Shown here: positions 45,280-54,262 of the stretch, piece by piece
Layout: each line of letters begins with the position of its first letter
How positions within the stretch are numbered: the first letter of the stretch is position 1
Assembly (NCBI RefSeq): GCF_900111945.1
Contig: NZ_FOYO01000001.1
Location: forward strand, 1,743,751 to 1,807,750
Reading direction: 5' to 3'
Source: Litoreibacter janthinus
Lineage (GTDB): Bacteria; Pseudomonadota; Alphaproteobacteria; Rhodobacterales; Rhodobacteraceae
Length of the DNA: 64,000 nt
Position numbers and translations under genes: made by a program
Notes under the pieces: model-generated
Seen by the model: the letters and a program-made list of their open reading frames with translations, nothing else
Databases searched by the model: none
Told to the model about the DNA's origin: nothing

Positions 45280-47022
45280 ATGAACCTGTTTTCTGACATT
45301 CGCGCAGTTGTAATCACATCACTTGAGGCGATGGTCTCCGAGGGCGCGCTGCCCGAGGGTTTGGACTTCGCAAATGTGGCGGTTGAGCCCCCTCGTGACG
45401 CAGCCCATGGCGACATGGCAACCAACGCGGCGATGGTGTTGGCCAAGCCCGCCAAGAAGAACCCACGCGAGATTGCGGAAGTTCTAGCGGGCAAGCTCAT
45501 GGCCGACGACCGTGTGGCACTGGCCGAGGTTGCAGGCCCCGGGTTTTTGAATTTGAGATTGGAAACAGGTGTTTGGGCCGGCGTCGTGGCGGCAGCCCTG
45601 TCGAATGGCGAGGCGTTCGGGCGCTCCGGCATGGGTGCGGGCCGGAAGGTGAACGTGGAATACGTCTCCGCCAACCCCACCGGGCCTTTGCATGTTGGGC
45701 ACACCCGCGGCGCGGTGTTCGGCGACGCGCTGGCGTCGTTGCTGGATTACGCGGGCTATGACGTAACGCGTGAGTATTACATCAATGACGGCGGGGCGCA
45801 GGTCGACGTTTTGGCGCGTTCTGTCTATCTGCGCTACCTTGAAGCCCACGGCCAAGAGGTTGCTTTCGAGGATGGCACCTATCCCGGCGACTATTTGGTG
45901 GCAGTGGGTGAGGCGTTAAAGGCCAAAGTCGGCGACGCCTATGTCGGCAAGGGCGAGCAGGTCTGGCTGGAAGAGGTGCGCGACTACGCCACCGACGCGA
46001 TGATGGATCTGATCCGCGCCGATCTGGCAGCCTTAGGCGTCGAGATGGACAAGTTCTATTCCGAAAAGTCGCTCTATGGCACCGGCCAGATTGAGGCGGC
46101 GATCGCGGACCTCAAGAGTAAGGACTTGATTTATCGCGGAACTCTGGAGCCGCCGAAGGGCAAAGTGCCTGAGGATTGGGAGCCGCGTGAGCAGACGCTG
46201 TTCCGCTCAACCGCGCATGGCGACGATGTGGATCGTCCGATCCAGAAGTCGGACGGGGCGTGGACTTATTTTGCCCCTGATATCGCCTATCACTACGACA
46301 AAATTCAGCGCGGCTTTGACGAGTTGATCGACGTCTTCGGTGCCGATCACGGCGGCTATGTGAAGCGTATGAAGGCGGCTGTCTCGGCATTGTCTGACGG
46401 GAAGGTGTCACTAGACATCAAGCTGACGCAACTGGTGCGTCTGTTCAAAAACGGCGAGCCGTTCAAGATGTCCAAGCGGGCAGGGACATTCGTGACCTTG
46501 CGCGACGTGGTCGACCTTGTCGGCCCTGACGTGACGCGCTTTGTCATGCTGACGCGCAAGCAAGATGCGCCGCTGGATTTCGACTTTGCCAAAGTGCTGG
46601 AACAGTCGAAGGATAACCCTGTTTTCTATGTGCAATATGCCCATGCGCGGATCTGTTCCGTGCTGCGTAAGGCGCAGGCAGAAGGCTGGGACGTGTCCGA
46701 CGCGACTTTGCTCAAAGCCGATCTGTCGGGCAACACACACGAGGCAGAACTGAAGCTGGTCACCAAGCTAGCAGAATGGCCGCGTTTGGTGGAAATCGCC
46801 GGACGCACGAACGAGCCGCACCGTATTGCATTTTATCTTTATGAGCTGGCCGGAGAGCTGCACGCGCTGTGGAACCGCGGCAACGAAGTGCCGGACTTGC
46901 GCTTTATGCAAGACAGTGAAGGCGCGAGTTTGCCAAAAATTGCCCTCGCGCGTGCCACGGCGATTGTTATTTCCTCAGGTCTTGGTATTCTAGGCGTAGC
47001 TCCTGCCGAAGAGATGCGCTGA
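45280..47022 (+). CDS. argS: Arginyl-tRNA synthetase
   Basis: A 580-residue class I aminoacyl-tRNA synthetase that charges tRNA(Arg). The HIGH-type motif is [14 protein letters not shown]; the KMSKS equivalent is [10 protein letters not shown]. The N-terminal Add-1 domain and C-terminal anticodon-binding domain ([15 protein letters not shown] ... [18 protein letters not shown]) are present in order. AATGAGGTAAGACG precedes the ATG. Confidence 0.96.
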   Translation: MNLFSDIRAVVITSLEAMVSEGALPEGLDFANVAVEPPRDAAHGDMATNAAMVLAKPAKKNPREIAEVLAGKLMADDRVALAEVAGPGFLNLRLETGVWAGVVAAALSNGEAFGRSGMGAGRKVNVEYVSANPTGPLHVGHTRGAVFGDALASLLDYAGYDVTREYYINDGGAQVDVLARSVYLRYLEAHGQEVAFEDGTYPGDYLVAVGEALKAKVGDAYVGKGEQVWLEEVRDYATDAMMDLIRADLAALGVEMDKFYSEKSLYGTGQIEAAIADLKSKDLIYRGTLEPPKGKVPEDWEPREQTLFRSTAHGDDVDRPIQKSDGAWTYFAPDIAYHYDKIQRGFDELIDVFGADHGGYVKRMKAAVSALSDGKVSLDIKLTQLVRLFKNGEPFKMSKRAGTFVTLRDVVDLVGPDVTRFVMLTRKQDAPLDFDFAKVLEQSKDNPVFYVQYAHARICSVLRKAQAEGWDVSDATLLKADLSGNTHEAELKLVTKLAEWPRLVEIAGRTNEPHRIAFYLYELAGELHALWNRGNEVPDLRFMQDSEGASLPKIALARATAIVISSGLGILGVAPAEEMR

Positions 47023-47109
47023 CGTCTAATGATCCGCGCCCGGTCTAGGAGCCACGAGCAGGCTTAAAGACAGACCACCCGAAACCAATTCGGGGGCAGA
47101 GAGGCGAGT

Positions 47110-48069
47110 ATGGCAGATCTGGAATTCGGCGCATTTGATGCGTCAGGGACCCCGCAGCAAGGGTCATTCTCCCGTTTGATGAACCTTGTGGGCGCAGGCA
47201 GCTCCGTGGTGTTGGTGCTTGGGTTGGCGGTCTGGGGTTACCAGCTGACCACACGCGACGTCACCGATGTGCCAGTGATCCGCGCGCTTGAAGGCCCCGC
47301 CCGTGTGCAGCCCACCGACCCGGGTGGCCAGCTTGCGCAACATACTGGTCTTGCAGTGAATTCTGTCCAATCCGAAGGCGAGGCCGAAGGGCCGACGCCG
47401 CAAGTTATTCTTGCCCCTGCACCGATCGACCTGACGCAGGAAGACGCGATTGTTCCGTCCACGAACGAGATCGAAGTGGATGCCGAAGGTGTAGTTGAAG
47501 AGGCCGTTGGCACGATGGTGTCGCTGACCCAAGAGATCAATACCGACGACGCAGTCGAGCAAGCGCTGGCGTTGGCTGACCGTTTGGCCGACGGCGTAGA
47601 GCCGCTGGACGACACCAGCCCGGCCGAAGAGCAAGTGGCGATGAACCTTGCCCGCCCGATCCTTGATCCCAAAATTCCGGGTGTCTCGCGCTCTCCGGTG
47701 CCAGCGCGGAAGCCGCAAATCGATTTGGCTGCGTTGCAGGCGCAGGCTGCTGTGGCGTCTGCCTCGGCTGCGGTTGGCGGCGACACGGTGCAAGAGATTG
47801 ATCCGAATACGATCGCCTCAGGCACGCGCTTGGTGCAGTTGGGGGCGTTTGATGACGCCGAAACAGCACGCGCAGAATGGGAAAAAATCGCCGTTCGGTT
47901 CGAAGATTATATCGATGGCAAGTCGCGGGTGATCCAAGAGGCGACCTCTGGCGGGCGCAAGTTTTACCGCCTGCGCGCCGTCGGATTTGAGGATTTGAAC
48001 GCCTCGCGGCGCTTTTGTGCGGTCCTAGTCGCCGGAAAAGCCGCCTGTATCCCTGTTTTGGCCCGCTAA
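47110..48069 (+). CDS. SPOR domain-containing inner-membrane protein
   Basis: A 319-residue protein with a cytoplasmic N-terminus, one transmembrane helix near residues 28-46 (AGSSVVLVLGLAVWGYQL), a long Pro/Ala/Glu-rich periplasmic linker and a C-terminal SPOR domain (TRLVQLGAFDDAETARAEW ... FYRLRAVGFEDLNASRRFC). SPOR domains bind denuded septal peptidoglycan. It lies between argS and nagZ in the conserved cell-envelope cluster. Confidence 0.92.
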   Translation: MADLEFGAFDASGTPQQGSFSRLMNLVGAGSSVVLVLGLAVWGYQLTTRDVTDVPVIRALEGPARVQPTDPGGQLAQHTGLAVNSVQSEGEAEGPTPQVILAPAPIDLTQEDAIVPSTNEIEVDAEGVVEEAVGTMVSLTQEINTDDAVEQALALADRLADGVEPLDDTSPAEEQVAMNLARPILDPKIPGVSRSPVPARKPQIDLAALQAQAAVASASAAVGGDTVQEIDPNTIASGTRLVQLGAFDDAETARAEWEKIAVRFEDYIDGKSRVIQEATSGGRKFYRLRAVGFEDLNASRRFCAVLVAGKAACIPVLAR

Positions 48070-48130
48070 AGGGCTGCATGTTCGGATTGTGCAACCGCGC
48101 AAGACGGGCTTACTTTAAGAGGTCTTCGCA

Positions 48131-49123
48131 ATGCCCTCAGGTGCATATATTTTCGGTTGCGAAGGGCTCAAGCTCTCCGAGGCGGAACGTCGGTTTTTTG
48201 CAAGTTCTCAGCCTTGGGGATTCATCCTTTTTGCCCGAAATGTCGAAGATCGCGCTCAATTATCCGCGCTGACTGCGGATTTGAGGGCAAGCGTGGGGTG
48301 GGATGCGCCAATCCTGATTGATCAAGAAGGCGGGCGCGTTCAGCGGATGCGCGCGCCGCATTGGCGGGAATATCCGCCAGCGCTGGATCAAATGGAAATG
48401 GCTGGGGTCAATGCGAAGCGGGCGATGTATCTGCGCAACCGGATGATTGCGGAAGAGCTGTTGGAAGTCGGCATTGATGTGAATTGTGCGCCCCTTGCGG
48501 ATGTGATCTGGCCCGAAAGCCATCCTGTGCTGCGCAACCGCTGCTACGGCTCTGACGTGGATACGGTGGTTCAGATGTGTCTCGCGGCCGAGCAGGGGCT
48601 GCTGGATGGCGGAGTGCTGCCTGTCCTCAAACATATCCCGGGGTATGGCCGTGCGATTGTGGACGGACACAAGGACCTGCCGACGGTAGACGTGCCGCGC
48701 AGCGAACTGGACGCGCTGGATTTCGCCCCGTTCAAGCAGTTGACCCATATGGCGATGGGTATGACGGCGCATATTGTTTTTCCTTGCATTGATGATCTGC
48801 CTGCGACGACCTCGCCACGGGCGATGAAAATGATCCGCGAGGATATCGGGTTCGACAATCTGATCATGACCGACGATATCTCGATGGAAGCCTTGTCTGG
48901 CACGGTGGCCGAACGTGCGCGGGCGTCACTGGACGCGGGCTGCGATATTGCGCTGCATTGCAATGGCAGGATGGACGAGATGACCGAGATCGCAGATATT
49001 TGCGGGCCGATGACAGCCGCCATGAAAGAGCGGGCCGCGCATGCCCTGTCACACCGCAAAACCCCAACAGATATTGACATTTCGGCGCTCGAAGCGGAGT
49101 TTCGCACCCTAGTTGCAGGGTAG
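48131..49123 (+). CDS. nagZ: Beta-N-acetylhexosaminidase NagZ
   Basis: A 330-residue family 3 glycoside hydrolase that removes N-acetylglucosamine from muropeptides in the cytoplasm during cell-wall recycling. DQEGGRVQRMRAPHWREYP and the nucleophile region LIMTDDISMEALSG are present. The usual KH-(F/I)-PGHG reads KHIPGYG here, and the following DSH is DGH, which still keeps the Asp-His dyad. GAGG precedes the ATG; scpA follows after three bases. Confidence 0.94.
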   Translation: MPSGAYIFGCEGLKLSEAERRFFASSQPWGFILFARNVEDRAQLSALTADLRASVGWDAPILIDQEGGRVQRMRAPHWREYPPALDQMEMAGVNAKRAMYLRNRMIAEELLEVGIDVNCAPLADVIWPESHPVLRNRCYGSDVDTVVQMCLAAEQGLLDGGVLPVLKHIPGYGRAIVDGHKDLPTVDVPRSELDALDFAPFKQLTHMAMGMTAHIVFPCIDDLPATTSPRAMKMIREDIGFDNLIMTDDISMEALSGTVAERARASLDAGCDIALHCNGRMDEMTEIADICGPMTAAMKERAAHALSHRKTPTDIDISALEAEFRTLVAG

Positions 49124-49126
49124 CGT

Positions 49127-49921
49127 ATGAGCGATCAGGATCAGACAGACAGCGAGTGGGACGAGGGCACCGTAGAGGCGCGCTTGGCCGCTGAAGCGTT
49201 GATCGTCGATGTCGATGGTTTTGAAGGTCCGCTGGACCTGTTGCTGACCCTGTCGCGGACCCAGAAAGTTGACCTGCGCAAAGTCTCGATCCTGCAACTG
49301 GCAGAGCAGTATCTGATCTTTATCGAGCAGGCCAAGGCGCTGCGGCTTGAATTGGCGGCGGACTACCTTGTGATGGCGGCATGGCTCGCTTTCTTGAAAT
49401 CACGTCTGCTGTTGCCACCTGATCCGACCGAAGACGGCCCATCCGGCGAAGAGCTGGCCGCGCATCTGGCGTTCCAGTTGGAACGATTGAGCGCGATGCG
49501 CGAGGCATCCGCCAAACTGATGGCACGCGACCAGCTAGGGCGTGATTTCTTTGCCCGTGGCTTGCCCGAAGATGTCACCCGCGTGCGCAAAGTCACCTAT
49601 ACCGCCACGCTTTTGGACCTAATGCAGGGCTATGCGCGGATCAAAACCAAGGACGAGTTCCGCCCGTTCGTGATGGACCGCGAAAAGGTGTTCACTATGG
49701 AGCAGGCCTTGGACCGGATGCGCAGCCTGATCGGTTATGCGGGGGATTGGTCGGACCTGACCTCGTGGCTGCCGGAGGGGTGGGAAACAGACCCCGCCAA
49801 ACGCCGCTCCGCCACGGCGGCGACGTTCGCGGCCTCGCTTGAGATGGTCAAACAGGGTCAGCTTGAGCTGAGGCAGGGCGATGCTTTCGCGCCGATACAG
49901 ATACGTAAGAGGGACAGGTAA
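49127..49921 (+). CDS. scpA: Segregation and condensation protein A
   Basis: A 264-residue kleisin-type ScpA that bridges SMC heads in chromosome condensation. The N-terminus has FEGPLDLLLTLSRTQKVDL and the middle YLVMAAWLAFLKSRLLLP, both family-typical. The C-terminal winged helix is near residues 180-260. It starts three bases after nagZ and its stop abuts the scpB ATG. Confidence 0.95.
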   Translation: MSDQDQTDSEWDEGTVEARLAAEALIVDVDGFEGPLDLLLTLSRTQKVDLRKVSILQLAEQYLIFIEQAKALRLELAADYLVMAAWLAFLKSRLLLPPDPTEDGPSGEELAAHLAFQLERLSAMREASAKLMARDQLGRDFFARGLPEDVTRVRKVTYTATLLDLMQGYARIKTKDEFRPFVMDREKVFTMEQALDRMRSLIGYAGDWSDLTSWLPEGWETDPAKRRSATAATFAASLEMVKQGQLELRQGDAFAPIQIRKRDR

Positions 49922-50569
49922 ATGTCTGAGCAAAAAGAAGAAAGCCTGTTTGAGGCTCCGCCAATGGCCGAACAGGAACGGATGGTGGAAGCCATTCTCT
50001 TTGCTTCGATCGAGCCTGTGACGATCAAGGAGCTGTCCGACAGGATGCCCCACGGCTCCGACCCTGCGGAGGCACTGGTCTACCTTAAGAAACGCTATGA
50101 CGGGCGTGGCGTGCATCTGGTGCGGGTCGGAGATGCGTGGGCGATGCGCACAGCGGGCGATTTGGGCTTCCTGATGCAAAAGGAAACCGTCGAGACGCGC
50201 AAGCTGTCGCGTGCGGCGATAGAAACCTTGGCGATTGTGGCGTACCATCAGCCCGTCACCCGCACCGAGATTGAGGAAATCCGCGGGGTGTCGGTGTCCC
50301 GTGGCACCGTGGACCAACTGATCGAGATGGAGTGGATCCGGTTCGGCCGAAGACGCATGACACCCGGCCGACCAGTGACCTTTGTGGTCACGCAGAACTT
50401 TCTTGACCATTTCGGCTTGGAAAATGCCCGCGACCTGCCAGGGATCAAGGAACTCCGCTCGGCCGGATTGCTGGACAACCGCCCGCTGCCTGGCGCGATG
50501 ATGAGCAGCGACGAAGACGACGAGGATGATGAAAGCCCGGAAGGCCAGAACGAGCTTTTCGAGGATTAA
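49922..50569 (+). CDS. scpB: Segregation and condensation protein B
   Basis: A 215-residue ScpB, partner of ScpA in the SMC complex, built of two winged helices. Family segments are MVEAILFASIEPVTIKEL, RAAIETLAIVAYHQPVTR and RGVSVSRGTVDQLIE. The last 30 residues are acidic (SSDEDDEDDE) as often seen. The ATG lies directly after the scpA stop. Confidence 0.95.
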   Translation: MSEQKEESLFEAPPMAEQERMVEAILFASIEPVTIKELSDRMPHGSDPAEALVYLKKRYDGRGVHLVRVGDAWAMRTAGDLGFLMQKETVETRKLSRAAIETLAIVAYHQPVTRTEIEEIRGVSVSRGTVDQLIEMEWIRFGRRRMTPGRPVTFVVTQNFLDHFGLENARDLPGIKELRSAGLLDNRPLPGAMMSSDEDDEDDESPEGQNELFED

Positions 50570-50605
50570 GCCCTATATATCAAAGGGCAGGACAGGAGAG
50601 GCGAG

Positions 50606-50806
50606 ATGAACCAGATTATCAATATGGTGACCCGCATGGTGATGCGCCGCTTGGTCAATATGGGGATCAATAAAGGGATCGACGTGGCAGCCAAGCGAGG
50701 GCAGGGCGGTAAGGAGCTGACCTCCGAGCAACGCCAAGCCGCAGGAAAGAACGCCAAACGCGCCAAGCAGGCCGTGCGCATGAGCCGTCGGATCGGGCGG
50801 TTTTAA
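50606..50806 (+). CDS. Conserved small basic protein
   Basis: A 66-residue protein: amphipathic N-terminal helix (MNQIINMVTRMVMRRLVNMG), then a basic Lys/Arg/Gln-rich tail (GKNAKRAKQAVRMSRRIGRF). It follows scpB by 36 bases with AGGAGAGGCG before the ATG, so it is likely in the same operon. I recall similar ORFs after scpB in Rhodobacterales, without a known function. Confidence 0.78.
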   Translation: MNQIINMVTRMVMRRLVNMGINKGIDVAAKRGQGGKELTSEQRQAAGKNAKRAKQAVRMSRRIGRF

Positions 50807-50841
50807 CGGTCATTGGCCGGCTTTTGAGTCCAAGGCTACTG

Positions 50842-50861
50842 GATGCTGCGCACTGCATGGA
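50842..50861. repeat. Short dispersed repeat, copy B (see 35054)
   Basis: GATGCTGCGCACTGCATGGA matches 35054-35073 at 19 of 20 positions, and like it lies after a terminal gene and before a minus-strand accessory gene. Confidence 0.6.
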
Positions 50862-50932
50862 GGTCTGTTTTCTAGTTTCTAGGCGTCAACGTTAATCCAA
50901 CCGGTTTCATATGAACGCTAGAGCCCAAAGTT

Positions 50933-51766
50933 CTACGGGTCTTTAATCGCAATTATTTCGATAGGTGAGATGCGCCCTGCAGCCAAATTTGCTACCATAT
51001 TTGGAATTTTTTCTGCGGTGCTGTGCTGCATAAGGACATGCAAACCCAAAGGGGGTGGTCCTCCAGCAGCTTCGCTTTCGGCCTTCATTTTCTTGAAGAA
51101 CTCCATAGCAAAGTCGTGGCGATTGTTATCCTCAGCGACGACAAACCCATTGGCTTCCAATGCCATTCGATAGTCTTTAGGCTCCGCAACCCAGCTTGTT
51201 TCAGAAGTAGTTGCCCAAGGAACAGGGTAAACAAGCTCTTCGTCATTGCCCTTCATAATATCGTAAATACCAAACTTTGCACCGGATTTCAGAACACGGG
51301 AAACCTCAGAAATCAGAGTATGCTTGTCTTCGATGTTCATACCGACATGCATCATGAATGCGCCGTCAAAACTTGCGTCCTCAAAAGGAAGCGAAAGTGC
51401 GCTACCTTGTCGGAGCTTAATGCTATCCGACAGGCCGACCCAATCGCAAAGCTGCTGTCCAACCTCAACGTATTCAGGTGTCAGATCAATTCCAGCAATC
51501 CTTGCTCCGTAAGTTTTCGCAGCAAAACGCGCCGAACCTCCCAAGCCGCAGCCGATATCGAGTATGGTTTGGGACGGCGATATCTTTAGCTGATCTAGGA
51601 AATGAATGCTCGCTGCCCGACCACCAATGTGAAATTCATCTACTGGGCCAAGATCCTCAACACTGGCATTTTCAGGTTTAATACCCTGTCTTTCGAGGCC
51701 TGCCTGAATCGCGGTCAGCAGGTTTCCGTGGTGATAGTGGGCGGAAATTTTCTTATCGCTATTCAT
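50933..51766 (-). CDS. SAM-dependent methyltransferase
   Basis: A 277-residue class I methyltransferase. SAM-binding motif I is ILDIGCGLGGSARFAA; GIDLTPEYVEVG is motif II; SFDGAFMMHVGMNIEDK is motif IV. The N-terminal VDEFHIGGRAAS is typical of a family related to sarcosine/dimethylglycine and sterol-type methyltransferases; substrate unknown. The gene is more AT-rich than its neighbours, suggesting transfer. The ATG at 51766 begins MNSDKKISAHYHHGN; the open frame upstream is made of repeat sequence. Confidence 0.88.
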   Translation of the reverse strand: MNSDKKISAHYHHGNLLTAIQAGLERQGIKPENASVEDLGPVDEFHIGGRAASIHFLDQLKISPSQTILDIGCGLGGSARFAAKTYGARIAGIDLTPEYVEVGQQLCDWVGLSDSIKLRQGSALSLPFEDASFDGAFMMHVGMNIEDKHTLISEVSRVLKSGAKFGIYDIMKGNDEELVYPVPWATTSETSWVAEPKDYRMALEANGFVVAEDNNRHDFAMEFFKKMKAESEAAGGPPPLGLHVLMQHSTAEKIPNMVANLAAGRISPIEIIAIKDP

Positions 51767-52210
51767 GACAATTAATTTTTCCAATTTGTGAATTGCGACC
51801 CTAACACGTTTCACTGCATAGCCTAAGCCGTCATTGGCGCAGACGCAGCGAAAGCGCGCTTTGTCCGCCAAGCGGTCGTCTAGAGTTCTATAGATGCCGT
51901 GGATTGCGAGAACGGCAGTTGAATATCTTTGGCACTGCCATGCAACCCAAGCGCTGGCATATCAACGGCAACTGAAGTTCCTGCCCTCGCCTGTTTTTCC
52001 TTTTCGATCTGTTGATCGCGGTAGCTGCGGTGCTGTCCAAGCACTCTTGGCTACATCATTTTCGTAAGCTTATGAAAATACGAGGCAATAAAAGTTATTA
52101 GGAAGTCTAGCTGCATTGGCGTATGATCTCTCAATAATATATTTTTTTAGAACTATAGTTTTTCTTAATTGCTTTGGTCGCCATTGCGACTATGCACGGC
52201 TATTTAGAAA
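51767..52210. repeat. AT-rich intergenic stretch with degenerate dispersed element (copy B at 51844-51874)
   Basis: No gene recognised. The 31 bases at 51844-51874 match 35685-35715 at 27 of 31 positions. The segment 51890-52050 reads on the minus strand as a short protein-like tail (YRDQQIEKEKQARAG), possibly the end of a lost gene. The last 150 bases are very AT-rich and probably hold the promoter of the following operon. Confidence 0.55.
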
Positions 52211-52999
52211 GTGGATCTAATTGAAATGATTTCTTTTTCTAATCTTCAGATGGAACAGTTGCGCTCTGAAAGTGTCAGGGTTTTTGAAGGTTCAATGGCT
52301 GAACATTTGCGTGAGTTTTCGCCGCCCCTTTGCAAGAGTCTTTCCGACGCAGAATTGTTGACGGTCATTCAATACGGTATGTACCGAGCCAAGTCGCAAG
52401 GGTTCGATCAGCGGGGACCAACCCGGCTCTGGTTGGAGAATGCGCTCCTTTTTGGTAGCGATTTTGACACTGATCCCCAGTATCCTTGGGTAAGAGAGGC
52501 CCTTGGTGATCGTGAGGTCGCGCAGATGCAACGGGCCAAGAATCTGTATTACCAAACGTTGGCGTATCGATCCTCAGTTGGAGGTGAGCAGGACGCGTTA
52601 ACCCTCGCGGCGCTTGGGCGGATCAGGCCCAGTGTTGAGGCTTTGCCTGAACTTACACCCAGTAATTTTTATAGAGTTGCGAGCGCCTCCCTCACAGAAA
52701 TCTATCCCGAAAAAGCTGCAAGTATCGATCCGCCCGCTCTGCAGGGTTTGATCGCGCATGGCATAGAGACTGCAACGCGATACGGGATCGGGGCTCTGCG
52801 CGGTCAAATGCTAATGGTTACGCTGATATATGCCTTCGGGCATCGCTGTGACACCGATCCATTGTACCCGTGGATCCATCGTACTCTGACAAACGACCAG
52901 CTCGGCAATCCCGACGCCAGGGCCGACAAGTTGGAGCGAAAGGCGCTGATATGGCTCGACCATGTACTTGCTTACTTCGCTGAGGATGCAAGTGCATGA
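52211..52999 (+). CDS. Two-repeat protein with DTDP-x-YPW motifs, first gene of a secretion-linked cassette
   Basis: A 262-residue soluble helical protein made of two related halves. Repeat 1 (about 40-125) has the core FDTDPQYPWVREAL and ends YYQTLAYR; repeat 2 (about 170-255) has CDTDPLYPWIHRTL and ends WLDHVLAYF. Each core is preceded by a similar helix (IQYGMYRAKSQGF, IAHGIETATRYGI). I do not know a named domain. The start is GTG at 52211 or ATG at 52226; neither has a good ribosome-binding site. Its stop overlaps the next ATG by four bases. Confidence 0.82.
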   Translation: MDLIEMISFSNLQMEQLRSESVRVFEGSMAEHLREFSPPLCKSLSDAELLTVIQYGMYRAKSQGFDQRGPTRLWLENALLFGSDFDTDPQYPWVREALGDREVAQMQRAKNLYYQTLAYRSSVGGEQDALTLAALGRIRPSVEALPELTPSNFYRVASASLTEIYPEKAASIDPPALQGLIAHGIETATRYGIGALRGQMLMVTLIYAFGHRCDTDPLYPWIHRTLTNDQLGNPDARADKLERKALIWLDHVLAYFAEDASA

Positions 53000-54234
53000 G
53001 CTGCCGTGGCGCAACCACGTCCCCCGATCAGAATTCGGGAGACAACACGCCGAACGATGAGCCTTGTGCGACCTGCGGGCACAACTGTCCATCGGTCGAA
53101 ATCGAGATCAACAACACTTCAACTACCGACGATGATCTGGTGGTTGTTAAATGCGAGCGGCCAACCCGGAGGTCACGGGTACAGTGCCGCATCAAATCCA
53201 CCAGCGCTGGCAGCAACCACACGATTGTTCTCACAAACCCCGACGGACGGCTGCGCTTTGCAGGGGCCGCGGACACAACACGTATTCTGACCGTGCCGGA
53301 CGATGGGAACTGGGTTGCCTTCGAAATATCGGGCGAGACGGGCAGCGCTGCAATGAACGACGCGGTGATCGAGGCGCATTGCTTGGCGGCAGACGGTCCG
53401 GTGGTCGGATCAAAGACCGTAACGGTGGTGCATTTCGACCAACCCAAAATGGACATCGCGTCGCCCGGCAACTACGTCGTTGGGACTGAGGTTCGCAGCG
53501 GGACCGCGGTCACGACGTTGTCCGTCGCAAGCGGCCGCGCGGTCACCTATGAGATGTCAGCCCGCATCAGGCCCAGCGGCGTGGATTGTAGTGCGCCGCA
53601 GATCTCCGACCTTCGTGTCGGCCTTTTGCAAAACCTGATGTCAACGACCCGTACAAAGGGTTGGGACTCACCGACTGTGACATGGAATTCGGGCGTTCCG
53701 GCCGGCACCACCGCAAATATTCCAAGTCGAATTGTATCTACCCTGAGCGTCTCTACGCAAATCAATGACAGTGAAACTAACGCTTCACCGGTTTATGACC
53801 GGCCCGGTATTGCGTCGATGTTGGATCCAAATTCACTCAGGAAACCAATCGGTTGCACGGGAGGCGGGACGGCAACAACATTCGACACACCCAGCCGCTC
53901 GGCTACGACGAACTTTGTGTTAGATGTAACCAGCGGGGCGGGCGCTGTGCTCGGTCGGGCCAATTACACGTTATCGCTGATCACGATGAATGACTCATTC
54001 ATCTCATGGTCTGTTATATTCAACACAACAACCAATGACGTCTGCACGCTTCGAGAACGCCCGTGGTCTTTGAATGTATCCACTGCCGCGACTGGTACTC
54101 AACGTGCCACCGTAGGAGCCGCCACCGCGCCCGCGACGACTGCCGTCACAACAGCGCCCTTTATAAACGACGCCGCAAGGGACCCTGCCAACACGACAAC
54201 AACCGGGAACGGTTCAATCACTGTCACGAAGTGA
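52996..54234 (+). CDS. Uncharacterised 412-residue protein with N-terminal CATCGHNC motif
   Basis: A 412-residue protein without signal peptide or membrane helix. The N-terminus has Cys-rich EPCATCGHNCPSVEIEINN, then strand-rich sequence (DDLVVVKCERPT, VLTNPDGRLRF, WVAFEISGETGS, VDCSAPQISDLRVGLLQN). The last 60 residues are Thr/Ala low complexity. The overall look is of a beta-rich cargo or structural protein. It overlaps the upstream gene by four bases and precedes the 303-residue gene by 28. Similar sequences are, in my memory, linked to contractile-injection loci; this is unverified. Confidence 0.8.
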   Translation: MSCRGATTSPDQNSGDNTPNDEPCATCGHNCPSVEIEINNTSTTDDDLVVVKCERPTRRSRVQCRIKSTSAGSNHTIVLTNPDGRLRFAGAADTTRILTVPDDGNWVAFEISGETGSAAMNDAVIEAHCLAADGPVVGSKTVTVVHFDQPKMDIASPGNYVVGTEVRSGTAVTTLSVASGRAVTYEMSARIRPSGVDCSAPQISDLRVGLLQNLMSTTRTKGWDSPTVTWNSGVPAGTTANIPSRIVSTLSVSTQINDSETNASPVYDRPGIASMLDPNSLRKPIGCTGGGTATTFDTPSRSATTNFVLDVTSGAGAVLGRANYTLSLITMNDSFISWSVIFNTTTNDVCTLRERPWSLNVSTAATGTQRATVGAATAPATTAVTTAPFINDAARDPANTTTTGNGSITVTK

Positions 54235-54262
54235 CCGCGCTGTTCAGGAGGAGGACACGAAG

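Noticed and set aside
51767..51871. 35-codon extension of the methyltransferase
   Set aside because: It is translated from the dispersed repeat; the family begins after the ATG at 51766.
35054..51874. The repeats as ends of an insertion sequence
   Set aside because: No transposase-like frame and no target duplications are visible; only a decayed repeat can be claimed.
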